A stretch of 64,000 nucleotides of DNA from Bolinopsis microptera (lineage: Eukaryota > Ctenophora > Tentaculata > Lobata > Bolinopsidae), in the NCBI RefSeq assembly GCF_026151205.1, contig NC_087082.1, positions 7,385,908 to 7,449,907 on the forward strand. Reading direction: 5' to 3'. The notes beneath the pieces were generated by a model, which saw only the letters and a program-made list of their open reading frames with translations, was not told the DNA's origin and did no database searches. The translations under genes and the position numbers were made by a program. How positions within the stretch are numbered: the first letter of the stretch is position 1; each line of letters starts with the position of its first letter. Of the stretch, positions 1 to 12,500 are shown one piece after another.

Positions 1-930
1 TTAAGATATCTGAAAATAATAATAATAGAGGGCCTAGCGGTGTTTCTACTCGAATCACTAGGAACTCTGAACATACTTTACTCAACCTATTTTTAATTTT
101 ACCGTTGTTTATCGATTAATAACGGTTCGGTAATAACAAATGATTGGATTAATTTGTATGCGTATTTTGATCGGCTGACCTACTTACGTAGTTACTTACG
201 TACTGCCCGAACCTATATACATATTTATGTATATACTATATTTTATACTATATATATACTTAAACACAAAACTGAAAACCTGGAAAGGCGGTGGAAACAG
301 TGTGTTAAAATTAGCATCCAATCCTCCCTCCTTGGACGGCTTAATACCGTCGTCCAGAAATGTTGCTGAAATTGCTTGTAACCACAAATATGATATCGTT
401 TATAAGCGTTTATAAGCATGGTATATGGTCCTCCCCGAAGCCATGCAGGACAATTGCCATTTGAAACTGCCTTGAACAGCGTGGCACAGGAAACTCAAGA
501 CTTTCTCGCTCTAAGATCATGGCCTTGCTCTCTCATATAGCCTTTATTTTCTAGCTTTATGTAGTTCCCACTTCCCTGTAGTTTTTATGTTATATACGAG
601 GTTCAAGATATAAATCTATCAAGACATGACAACTTAATTAGTTCTACCTATGATCTTTGTAAAATTGTGGTTTCCCACAGGTTTTCTCGTACTAATAGAA
701 TTGAAAGGAGGATGTATTTGAGGAGGATGTATTTCTCGACTAAAAACTGAAACACTTCTCAAAAAGACTTCAAATCCTTAATATGTATACTATATAATAT
801 ATTAATATATTATAAAAATATTAATGTTATTACATCATTTAACACATTTTAGTTTACATTACGCATCAAAACTTTTGCTCTCTAATCTTTTCCTAAGTGC
901 ACTGACTTGCTGATAAGAAACTGCTTGATC
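1..930. other. AT-rich flank, no gene recognised
   Basis: This stretch is AT-rich, with short low-complexity runs near 190-260 and 780-840. The short open frames here (about 60-70 codons) have low-complexity translations and match nothing I know. A small direct repeat (GAGGATGTATTT twice) lies at about 709-733. Confidence 0.5.
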
Positions 931-935
931 TGATC

Positions 936-2520
936 ATGGCCCATCTTAACAAGTCGACTCCCAACAAGACTCCTGCTCTTACGAAGACTTCATCTCGTTC
1001 CAGGAAGTAACACTAAACTCGCTGCCTCTGGGTCAACCCCAGGCTCGGAGGCACTCTCCCTCGGTATGTTGGGCTTTGGTGTGCCAGCAATTTACACGTT
1101 TTGTGCTAAGACATGTTTGAACGTGTTACCTACTCTCTCTACAGAAGACGTTGATTTTGAATATAACAGACTCCGCCTTATTGACTCCACAATTACTAAC
1201 AAAGTCACTAAACATTTAAGAAAACAAGCCGCCATCAAACAATTCCTAACAACTCAAATAGTCGTTGATATAGATCAAACCATCTAACTGCGGCTGCTAA
1301 TTTACTTTCATGTACTGTCAGTGAAGAGTGCGAGAAGGCGGTGAAGAATCTAGCAGAAAGTGCTCAGACTGCGATCGAGGAAGTTTCTGATGAAACGAAG
1401 AAACAGACCACTCTCATCGCACAGCAGACTACAACTCTCATCGCTGAATCACATCCCTCGCAGAATCTCACCAACTCCAGAGAAGTTACAAGTATGCCTT
1501 ATTCGCCGGTAAGACTTTTAGAGTGTTATCTTTAGATGAACTTTCAAGTGAGCTAAACTTTGACATGCATCACTTTGGAGGCCGTGCTACAACTTATTTT
1601 GGCTCCTACACAGTACACATACGGCAGAACCTCACATCCAGTCTCTGTTGAGCCACTTCCATCCACTCTGAAACATGTGTACGAGAAACTGCAACAACTG
1701 GACGCTGACATAACCCCAGAGAACTACACATGCCTTTTGACGTTATGTAAGGACGGATCGGTCGGCATACTGATGCACAACGACAGCGAACCTAGTATAA
1801 TAGTGGAGGATAGTCAAATTATTACAGTGTCGATCGGAGCAACTAGAAACCTAAGGGTTTCAAGTTCAGTAGGCCCTTTTGTCGAGCATAACATGCCACT
1901 TAAGCACAGCTCACTTTACGTCATGTCGCGAGCAGATCAGGACAACTGGCGCCAAGGTATTGACCGCGATATTTCGGTAAGGCTCCCTCGAATTTCACTG
2001 ACTTTCCGCAAACTTAAACAACCAGAATCTTCCACAGAGCCTGCACCTCCAGCTTTCCATCAAATACCACCTGTTGCCCCTCCAGTTCAGAACTCCTCTT
2101 CACAGTCTCGTCATTCCAGGGTCCTATTCATACATGACTCAATTCATCATGAAACACCAGAATGGTTGTTCAATCAGATACCCGGCAACCGCTGTCAGAA
2201 GCGTTTGAACTACCAGCTCATACTCTCTAAACCATGACTTCAGACATGCCAAAACTGTGATCATCTCATGCGGCATTAACGATCTTTCACGGTATTAAAA
2301 ATTTGCCAAGAGTCTGGCTGGCAACTTTTGTCCCCGCCTTATCGAAAGCTGTAAAAGCAACAAGAGCACACAATTTGTTGTTTGTGCATTGTCTTTAACT
2401 AAAATTAGTTGGTTGAATATAGAGAAATAGATGATTTTAATCAGTGCATGGCGAACCTCGCCAGGGTGATTCCCAATCTGACCTTTTATGATGCACATGC
2501 CGTTATCAAGCGTCTACATT
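936..2520 (+). pseudogene. Decayed retrotransposon ORF1 with AlkB-like and SGNH-hydrolase-like domains
   Basis: A broken coding region can be followed through several frames. It begins with ATG at 936 (MAHLNKSTPNKTP...), which stops within 25 codons. A Gln/Thr/Glu-rich, probably coiled-coil segment lies at 1341-1535. A 225-codon open frame at 1560-2237 follows. It resembles the 2-oxoglutarate/Fe(II) oxygenase (AlkB-like) fold: a HxD-type pair in MHNDSE, the strand ISIGATR-like VSIGATRNL, and a terminal PRISLTFR with the usual arginines. The second metal-binding His appears replaced (WRQGI where WxHGI is expected). Downstream, SGNH-hydrolase blocks are visible: FIHDSIHH (block I, GDS altered), SCGINDLS near 2264-2290 (block III) and FYDAHAVI near 2485 (block V, D-x-H), separated by stops and frameshifts. 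Such domain mixes occur in ORF1 of retroelements; the family is inferred. It is not an intact gene. Confidence 0.6.
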
Positions 2521-2569
2521 CATACTACGTATTAAACAAGATTAAACAGGATTAAACATAAATTTGTCA

Positions 2570-2640
2570 ATGAGAGCCCTAACACTCAAGTCTTGACTAT
2601 ACATCAATAGAGAAATAAATAAATAAATAATGTGCAAGAG
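2570..2640 (+). repeat. AAATAAAT-type 3' tail of the + strand retroelement
   Basis: The decayed + strand element is followed by a short run of AAATA repeats (about 2608-2630). This is the type of simple tail that non-LTR retrotransposons leave at their 3' ends. It supports placing the end of the 936-2520 element here. Confidence 0.4.
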
Positions 2641-2819
2641 TGTTCTTAAAATAAAAATTTTAAAAATCATAAGAATTTAACTTCGTCACATCTTTGTCGA
2701 AAGAGAAACAAGTGTGAAGTGCGGATAAAATAATTTAATTCCCATCAGCATGTTCCAAAATGATATGATATAATGATATGAATTAGTAACCGAATATCAA
2801 CAGTTCAGTGTCGAAATGA

Positions 2820-5570
2820 AATGAAGCTCGACTTGACCGTCAGTCGTCACGTATCCGCAAAGGAGTTCTGTTGGGGTGTAGCGCCTGTTGTTTGCTCTCA
2901 CCAGGAACCTCGCTGTCTCTCTTATAAGGCTTGCATCTGTAAATACCCCATTAAGTTAGCGAAAAGACAGGTTTTGGCTCTCTGACTAAAGCGGTGGCCG
3001 GTGTCGGTAGTCTTCATACAGGGATCAGGTACGGAGGACGTGTACCTCATCTTCGATGATGGGGTCGAAGAATGGCATTTCAGCGAAATTTTCGAGCATC
3101 GAACATTCCATGTCCTCTGTTGAGCAAGCTTTACATATCCGAGGTGCGATCTGGTTTTTTTGTGGGTTCCATGACGTCCAGTCTCAATATTGAAATTGTG
3201 TGAGCTTCATCTGAATTGTGCCAGCTTTTTGGATTCAGCGTGCGACAGGTTCATATTGAGGTACTGCTCATAGCCAAACTCATCTTTATGGTGTTGTAGT
3301 ATGTTAGTTTCCTGTTGTTTCATCTCTCAGTGTTCCATATCTGTCTGAAGTTGGAACGCATCGCTTCTTTAATTTGTGAAGGTTCGAAATCGAGTTGATG
3401 TCCATTGAGATTTGAGTTGGTTTAGAACCGACCGTGCAGTCTCGATGTTGGTGTTCCAAGAAAGACTGAGGCTGCGTTGCTCTTTGAAGGCATGTCGCAC
3501 AAGACTGTTAGATCCAGCTTTCTCCATTTTATTTTATCTTTACCAGTAGCTATTAACTTGATCTGTTTTAGATTGGGAAAGTCAACCGATGAGAAAGCAC
3601 CCATAAAGTATGTCTGAGGGAGCCAAATCTGGCATCCATAAGAGACTACTGGGACAATAAGTGCATCGAAGAGTTTAAAATTAAAGAGTATCTCTCTCAT
3701 TATGTGCCGTAAGTCTATCATCCTTTTAAGGAAAAAATAACTTCGAAGGCCTTTCTGCCTAAGTTTGGACTGTGCGACCTTCAGGGATCCTGTCAGAGTG
3801 AAAGTCATTCCTAGGTACGTGTACTCACGAACTGAGTCGATCGGTGTTAAACCAAAAGCGAAGGTTTGCTCTTTTTGAGTATACGACCAGCGCGGTTGAA
3901 CACCATGATAGCAGTTTTAGACATGTTGATCACTAGGCCCCACTCCAGACAGTAGGCGTACAGAACAGAGAGCATTTTATGTAGGCACGGTAGTTGTTTG
4001 GGTCATAAACATTACCCTTTTTATGAAGTGGAGTCACGACAGATGTGCTTCACGGGTAGACACCAAATGACAGACATTGGTTGAATAGGTGCAACACAGC
4101 TGATTGCATGTTATTTCCCGATGATTTTAGGAATGCATTAGATATCATATCTTCGGACACTTGTTTTGTTACACAGCTCTTCAGAATATATATCATGGTC
4201 GAGAATTTCCGTAATGCTTGATTGCGTGGTGTCTTTTACCATCTCGTTTTGTAGCCCTGTGATTCTTAGATTGTCCATAGATGGTTTGCTGTAAAGATCC
4301 TTGAAGAATTTACAGAAATTGAACATAACAAACACGTCCAGCGTACTGTCTTTAGTTTTCATCTGTTTGAGTCTCTTGAATCTCCCCCAGTTGACATTTT
4401 TGCCTGACTCAATGTCTCTGCAGAGTTCTTCAATGAAGGCAGACCTCTTCGACTTGATGAGTTTCCTATAAGATCGACGCTTATCGTAGTACAATTCCCT
4501 GAGATATTGACTTGGTGGGTTTTTCCCGTATGATTTAGCCAGCCTATTAAGCTCCCGTTTGCTGTTGATGCATGGCCCATCAAACCATGGGGATTTTGGC
4601 TTCATCCGGTGCCTTTTGACTCTGTTCTTACTTCCTGTTTTCGATTTGGTTTGCAAGTTGGATTTTTTCAGCAAAACCGTGCCCGCTAAGAGACGAGATT
4701 ACTATTAAGTTGGAGTACGTCGTTTTTATTGTTGCAACGGGTTGCCGATATCTTGGTTATCCTCGTTTGGAATTACGGAGAATTTTGAGCTGCCAGAAAG
4801 TTAAAGTGATTCCCTTCGTCTTCGTTGTTTCATTTGTATTTAGTGGGAGCATCTTCAAGAGAATCGAAAAGATCTGACGTATCCATTCTGGAGTTAGTAC
4901 ACTTCAAGTCACAAATGTAGGGTTTGTGATCAGAGTACTTGTTCAGCTCAAGAATTTTAAAAGAAAGTACCGCTTCTTTGAGGTCAGGGGTAGCTGCCAT
5001 GTAGTCAACTACATTGCATCCATTATAGTTTACAGACGTGAACTCTCCAAAGACATCCCCTAAAGTACATCCATTGAGAATTTAAAGTTTGTTACACGCT
5101 AGGAAGTCCAGTAAGAGAGATCCCCTGGCATTGACTATTTGGTCCTTACTGGCTCTTTCAATGGTTCCAGGGTAACTTGCTGTTTAAAATCTTCCGGATC
5201 TGAATCGAACTCAAGTTCTTTTAAAGCAACGTTACGGTTCCCTGTACGAGCATTCATGTCTCCAACCAGCAGGATTTCACCCATATTTGGATTCTGTGCT
5301 CTGAACTCCATGATTTGCTCTAGTGTGGTCATTTGGACTTGGAGTTTGGTCCACTCCCTTTGGCTTTACGTTTGGCTTTGGTGAATTTGCAGTCGTCTTG
5401 CGGAAAAATTGTCACGGCTTGAAAGTCAGGGCAACCTGTTTTTAACCTTTTCACTTTTCCTGAGAGTGAGCGGTGAATTCCGATACAGATTCCTCCTGAG
5501 CGATAGTATATCCTTTCTTTTAATATTGAAGCATTCATAGTTTGGTAGGAAAAATTCTCGCTTCGTTTCC
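2820..5570 (-). mobile_element. Decayed non-LTR retrotransposon (endonuclease-RT), RT core deleted
   Basis: Reading the minus strand from 5540 down, broken frames give an apurinic-type endonuclease: LVGDMNARTG near 5260, GDVFGEFTSVNYNG near 5060, and SDHKPY near 4940. A linker typical of LINE ORF2 follows (4138-4674, with PWFDGPCINSKREL). Next comes the start of RT (VVTPLHKKGNVYDPNNYRA near 4000). The frame then passes directly to thumb-region sequence: YCLEWGLVINMSKTAIMVFN near 3900, YTYLGMTFTLTGSLK near 3800 and DALIVPVVSYGCQIWLP near 3640. The catalytic FADD/YADD block and most of the RT palm are missing between about 3990 and 3960. With multiple stops as well, this copy is dead. Its 3' boundary near 2.8 kb is uncertain. 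The clade is not assigned. Confidence 0.75.
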
Positions 5571-8500
5571 TGGAGACAAAATACTGATACTTCTGGTCAT
5601 AAAATCAAAATAAAATGTGGTAGCTGTAGTGGTACATTAATATACATTAATATATATTAATGTATATTATATAAATATTAATATGTATACTACATATACA
5701 TATACTATGTATATAGTTTAATATATATAGCTTGTTAAGCAAACATAAATTTTATAATGTTAACTGTTTAGTAGGGAGCATTGCACAGCTCTCGACAGAC
5801 AAAGTGAACCATGAAGACAAATAACTCGTGAAAACTAAATGAAAATATTTGACGTTTCGTCACTCATTGGCCTTTTACTGAGATTACATATTACAAATTA
5901 CAAGGGTCTCACCCTTGCTCGGCCTGACGAGATCTAAGAAGACATACAAGCGTCAAGCGTTTTCCCAACCTAATTCTTTGAACGGAAACGTCGGTCACCT
6001 TATTATTTTATTACGAATATTGAAGCTCAACTTTAAGATATGTACGTTACGCTAACCGGATACTGCCAATCTGTCAGACGTATTTTATAATATGCTTAAC
6101 TCATTGTAAATATCACTTTCTAGACAGCGCCTAGTGCCGTCATATAAAGTAGAATTTCGAAAGCTGTGAAGTCTGATAAAATGATAGTCTCGGACCAATA
6201 TTTTAGTCTGTCTGACCACGATTTGGTGCTGTGCTATAGGTTAGCATGCGCTGTAACGTCTAAATAGCATATTGTCGTCGCCTCGTAATAATAACTCATT
6301 TCTATTGCTTCATCTGTATAAATTATAACAACCCTGTGTGACTGATCGAGGTTGGTGGACACTACGTTTTGAAGGTAGATGTTAGACATCAGTCGTTTTC
6401 AGGAGTTCCCCACTGATTTAGCTTCTTTGAATTCAGTAAATAAACACTATAAACAGCTCGAACAAAATCCCGACTATAAATTATGAGTTTTAATTGCAAT
6501 ATTTTAATTACGATGATGATCATCAAAGGCCAAAGCTACCAAGAATAATTGATGACTTACATTTAATTAATCGAATCATCCGTTCATCCACATAATATCA
6601 TAACACTAAACTGACACAGCAGCGAGATGTAGTTAGCTACAATTGACCTGCATGGTCATTAATAATATCGACCACTCTCTTTTAACGTCCAGATTCCTTT
6701 ATTTATTATCCTTTATCAAGTAGTCTCTTTTAATTTCTTCATATTTCTACATCAAACAGTGCTTTAGTTCGTGCTGACTGTGCAGTGTGCGTGCTCATTA
6801 TGCATGCTCATTATACTTACACTTGGTCCCTAAATGAAAGGTAATGTTGCTAATGCTTTGTTGCACATGATAAACCCTTGAAGAGCGCGTAGGTACAAGG
6901 TAGGTAGCAGGTACAAGGTCTTTGTTCTCCCTGGGGTGGTAGTTGCAGTACCCTTGAAGCTTTTAGCTGCTGTTAAGTAGGCACGAAATGCTTGTCCCTA
7001 CAAATCATGTACAATGTGTGTAGCGTTCAATGGTCCACTCTATTCTCTAGTGCTGGTCAGAGGGTTAAAGGAGAGAGAGAAAGAGAGAGAGAGGAGGGAG
7101 GTCTGAATACACTTTATACACGCTGTATGTAGTTATAAATTCAGTAACCCTGCTTCTCTCCATCTGCTTCTCTCCCTCTCCCCCAAACTCTTCTTCCCTC
7201 TAACCTCCCCCGATGCCTGCTCACGGAGCAACACACAATCTCCCGTTATTGTTATCAGCTTTACAACCTACCTTGCTCTTGATATTAGCATATGAAAATT
7301 GTAAACCCCGACTAGCCCTTGCCACAGTTTCAGCTACTAGCTCCAGTCCTCCCTGCATTGTTATGATCATCAGGGGGGTCATGACGTGCGGTTAAATTAT
7401 TCTCGCCTCTAATAATTGATCTCATACGCGGGGTTAGCATTCATTGTAGTTGGGTGTGAATATAATGGTTGTCTGATATAATTATAACGTCTCCTTCTCA
7501 ATACTTCTCCTCTAGTAAGATTTAGAGGAGACCGATTGTTTTACTCAGTACTCGATTACAAATGTTAAAGTTCTTTTAATTGGTACTTATTTTCTTTCCT
7601 CGCAGTCGTAATACTCTATCAGGACCTAATACTCTACTTCGGTTGGCAGAGGGTTAATTTGCAACATATTACTCTTACTCAGTTACTGTTACTGTAGTTA
7701 TCCTGAGCAGATCCCTGCTCAGTATTCACATTCGTATTGTTATTAACCTCGTCCCACATAATTGTAATGACTCAGCTGCACACAATGATTGAAATAAAAT
7801 ATTAAAATGTATTGTATTATTCGCTGTAATTGAGCGAACAACGCCATTTAATTGATAATTTGTTCTATTATAATCCGATTTAATTTCCATTTTTGTTGTT
7901 CGCTCAGAAGTGAATGTAGTGGGTATTTAGACTGGTGATATGAGGTCGGATGGGAGAGGTTGACATGGCCTCAACTTGTGAATACATACAAGTAAAGTCC
8001 CATAACGGGTTAGTCTATTTCACACTTGTGTAACAATTTTCATATTTTTTCAAGATTAAAAATGGGCTAATCATTAAGTTGAGAATTCCCAAGAATTTGT
8101 AGGCGATGATCCCTCACTCCGATGGGCCGATGATTACCCTCTCCTATGATCCCCACTGCGATCTCCTTGATTTTGTCAGTGTTCACCTCGGAACATGTGT
8201 TCTGCACGGCGCACGTGTTCTGCACGGCGCACGTGTTTGGTAAGATAAACCCAAAGCGAAAACAGAATCCGTTCTTTAGGCTACTTCTTCCGTAATTCTT
8301 GTACATCCACAATAATGACCTGGTATTTCTTATTTCCTCCATATATGAAATAAAAAATCCCCGATTGACCAAAAATTTACTGTAATTTTAATGTTTCTTT
8401 CTAAAAAATAGTTGTGAGGTGTCTTGCACAGTTGCCTGTTGCTGTACTGTTAGACAGTCAAAATTTGGTAAGTATACCGTATGACATTATCATGGTACGG

Positions 8501-8640
8501 ACGGCTTACGGACAAAATTATTTACTTTTCCGATGCGGCAAAATTAAGTTTCTTTTGTAGTAAACTTGAAACATATTATATTGCAGACCCTATTCTAACT
8601 TTTCGTTTTTGCTGTCATGATAAATGCGGTTGCCATTCAA
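5571..8640. other. About 3 kb with no gene recognised
   Basis: AT-rich sequence with only short unconvincing open frames. A frame at 6180-6268 (+) contains SLSDHDLVLCYR, reminiscent of the SDH motif of LINE endonucleases, and may be a tiny retroelement scrap. A GA-rich run lies at 7070-7105. A 17-bp direct repeat around TTCTGCACGGCGCACGTG occurs at 8199-8236. The region may include the promoter of the downstream channel gene, but nothing in it shows this. Confidence 0.45.
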
Positions 8641-8706
8641 CTTTAGTTGATAAAAGTTAGTGAATGCTCCAATTTTCCGATATTATATGCTGCCTGGAAA
8701 TTAAAG

Positions 8707-8889
8707 ATGGCTGCCGCTAAGCACACAGCGGTGGCAGCAGTGGCGGACGAGGACGGAAAGAACACGTGGAAACATAGTTCAAATATTTGGAGAGAAGGCA
8801 CAGACCGTTGGAAAAAAAGTACTGGCCTTTACTACGAAAGTGCGTTTCCCGTGTGCTTTAAAAAGAACCACAGTAGCCGTTTTATTTGA
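8707..8889 (+). CDS. Possible upstream (first) exon of the Kv channel gene, or spurious ORF
   Basis: An ATG at 8707 in good translation-start context (AAAGATGGC) opens MAAAKHTAVAAVADEDGKN, an Ala-rich start like that of many real proteins. It lies about 0.8 kb upstream of the first recognised exon of the Kv gene on the same strand. I could not find a convincing GT donor that would join it in phase to the acceptor at 9547, so the link is speculative. It may be a chance frame; the rest of the ORF to 8889 resembles nothing known. Confidence 0.2.
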   Translation: MAAAKHTAVAAVADEDGKNTWKHSSNIWREGTDRWKKSTGLYYESAFPVCFKKNHSSRFI

Positions 8890-9547
8890 GCAGTTTAAAG
8901 CTTTGTTTCATTTACTGATACACTGAAATAGTCTTGAAATGTCAAAGAAAATCATCGAAACCTCTTTTCAATCTTTGGCCTGGCGGTCTCTTATATGATC
9001 TGATTGACAAAAGTGGCTTTCTAGTTGACCTTTTGATTACCCAAAACATTGTCCTAGTTGTGACCAAAGGAGGAGTCCCTGGAAACCAACCTGACTACCC
9101 TGTGGTTACCGGGGAAACAGGAACTGTCTCTCAGCTGGACTTACACTATCCTCAGTTATGGTAGTTACTACGACCAATACTCTGTAATGATCGTGAATCG
9201 TAAACTCACCATTGTAACGTGTAATACTAATCTGTGGGTGGTTTTAAGTTGTGTTGCGTGGTTAGTGTGCAGCTGCTGTTGTGCAGATGTGAGGAGTACG
9301 TTTTCTTGGTTTGTGTAGGGGACCATGGAGTGTTCCTTGACAAAAGTTCGGCTGTTCTCGTCGCACTTTCATTTGTAAGCTTGTGAGGTATTTAGGTGGT
9401 ATTTACGTGTGTTCTTGTTCTTGTGTGTGGGATTTCACACACCCTGGGGGTGTATATAGGGTGATGAGGGGTTTAAAATGTGCGAAAGACGATAAGTCTA
9501 AGTCTCTAAGTCTAGTCTAAGTTATTGACACGTGTTAACAATTTCAG

Positions 9548-12500
9548 GAGTGTCGACAATTTAGAGGCTGTGAACCAGCAGCAGCAACTTGAACAGCAGC
9601 TTTTTGTGCAGGCTGAATACGTTGATAGACGGGTGAGTGACCATCTTTACACCACCCTCATTACAAAAAACCAAGACAATATTGCTGAATAAAATTATTA
9701 AAGACCACTCTTTCAACAAAGCGTTAAAAAACTGCTATTCATGGCGAGCCAGATTAAGGTTACAAGTTTCCTTTGTTTGCTATACTTCTGTAAGTGTAGT
9801 GTGAGTCTAGTACAGGTCTAGTTTATCGTGTAACTCTACTCTGTTCTGCTCTTTTCTGATAACAATCCACGTGTTTCAGGTCACGGTCAACGTATCGGGG
9901 GATAAGTACCAAGTTAACTTGTCCACTCTTAGACAATTTCCTTCCACTCTTTTAGGTGTGCAAACTTTTCAATGATATATGTAACACTATTCTAATGATC
10001 TCCACAATTTGGTAAACACATAGTGAACTATGTTCGCAATTACTTGGACCCAATACATCGAATTAATCTAAATCCAAAAATGTATGAAAAACTATTTAAT
10101 AACAAACAAATCCATGGTAAATAACTGTGGATATAGTGCTAAAATTGGTATTTCAATACGTCAAATGTCAGATACATTAGATATGGTTTTTAATGCGAAT
10201 GCAGTTAAATGGTGTGTGAGGGAAGTGTGATATGATGTTGGAAGTATACAAAGGTAGATAGAGAAAAAATATATATATATAATATATATAATATATATAT
10301 GGGGAGCAAAGAGATTAGGCTAGACTGTTCTTTCACTATCCAATAAACATTTCCATAGATGCTCAGTGACCTCAGATTTGAAAAGACTAATAGACAGAAT
10401 CTGTCTCACCTGTAAAGTAAGTCCATTCCACAGTATATGGGTTCTGTAGAAAATGATTTTGCCAGTGGACTATTTGAGGTACAGATGGTGTGTGAATTCT
10501 AACTTAACTTAGGTAAAATTGATGACACAATAGACAGACTGTCGAGGTGACAACGTCTTAGTCGAGAAGTGCCCTGATATAAAGAGAGATAGTGAGGCAG
10601 CGATACAGGAATTAAATTGCAGTAATGAATGTTCCTATATTTTGTAGATTCTTAACATATGAACACGAATTGGCCGGAGTTGAGGGTTCGGTAAAAAATA
10701 CAAATAACGATTTCCTTAGACTTAAGTTTAGGATTATTGTCATGCCTGGTGTCACGTTTAACTAAGGAGATACAATTATGCTAACCTTGAAAGATAACCC
10801 AGCTTTTAACTCTTGAATTTAACGCAATCTGAATCAGGCATTAGAGCTATCATTACTGCTTTACAATCCGATGAAATTATAGAAAAACGCCTTTAAATGT
10901 TTGACACTAAGTTTATTGCATATAATTTTTAATGTATTTCGTCGCCTTTCCATCAAAAAATCACACTTTTAACGACAGTTTTCACATAAAATCACATTAT
11001 TTTATTGTTATCCAGGCGGGCCTGGTCTGGAAGAATACTACGATCCGAACGAGGATGACTTTTTCTTCGACAGAAACAGAGATGCTTTCGTTCACATATT
11101 CGACTTCTACAGAACTGGACGTCTATACGTTCCTAAGGTAGATGTATGTTGATAAAAGATTTTGGGTATGACAAGTCTGTTAGGTACTGATGATGTCAAT
11201 GTGAAAATATTTTACCTCTAATTAATATAAAGATTTTTTGAATTCCTTTATATCGGGAAAATTTTATTCACAAGTTTTAAAGTTTTTTGGGGGCTACGGG
11301 AGATAAAGATGATCTAATAAGTGTCCAACTATGTAACTTAATTCTATTAACTTTTCAGCACTAACCCAAATTATTTTCACTTGAGGAGTACTCCGAATTC
11401 GCGGTTAATACATTCTTGCTCAGGACATACCAGGCGAACTATTCCAAGACGAGTTGGAGTTCTTTGGTCTGGCCTCCACCATGGAGGAGATAAACGCCGC
11501 CCCAGAGGAGGAAGCTACCAGACAGGCGAGCTGAGTCTTTAAACTGTGCATTTCAAGCAGATCTGATTTTAGGATATCAGCACAGCCTTTAAAACTGTAT
11601 AAGTTTACAAGTGCAGTGTACTGGACCCGCTTTATGCTTTTATAACGTTTTCACGACTACTGATGTCACCTGTTATAGTAGCATGATTTTTATCCCACTA
11701 TAATTAGTATTCTCTACAGATACACGCATCCTTTTTGAGGAGGGTACAAGCCCTGCTCTGGGAGTTCTTTGACAACCCCCAATCCTCTCTAGCAGCACAA
11801 GCTTGGGCTTGGATGGACATCGGCTTCATCTTCATCTCTGTTGCCTCTATGTTTGTGGTAAGTGATTTTGAACCTCCTTCTTAACTGTTCGGTGCGCAAG
11901 GTAAATGCCTGATTGTACGAATCAAACGGGATTCTGTTTGTACCGTTTTGAGTTAGTCCATTACCAAAAGTTTAATTTTGACGACAAATGTTCTAATTTT
12001 CAGGAAACTACACCGCCGATCCCTATTCTATCTGAGACAGATCCAAGAGTGGGGGACACACTAAAGTACTGTGAAACTATCACGGTCCTCTACTTCACTG
12101 TGGATCTTATCCTCAGAGGTAAACCACTTGGGAAACTCCTCTGTCACTGTCTGATTTGCGGTGTTGTGCGGTGTTGTGCGGTGTTGTGCGGTGTTGTGCG
12201 GTGTTGTGCGGTGTTGTGCGGTGTTGTGCAGCTGCTGTGTTGCTGTGTTGCGGTGTTCTGCGGTATTCTGCGGTGATGTGCAGTATTCTGCGTTGTTGTA
12301 TAGTGTTGTGTGGTGTTGTGTGGTGTTGTGCGGTGTTGGGTGATGTTGTGCGGTGTTGTGCGGTGTTTTGCGGTGTTGTGTGATGTTGTAAGGTGTTCTG
12401 TGGTGTTGTGTGATGTTGTGGTGTTGTGCAGTGTTGTGCGGTGTTATGCGGTGTTGTGCGGTGATGTGCGGTGTTGTGCGGTGTTGTGCGGTGTTGTGCT

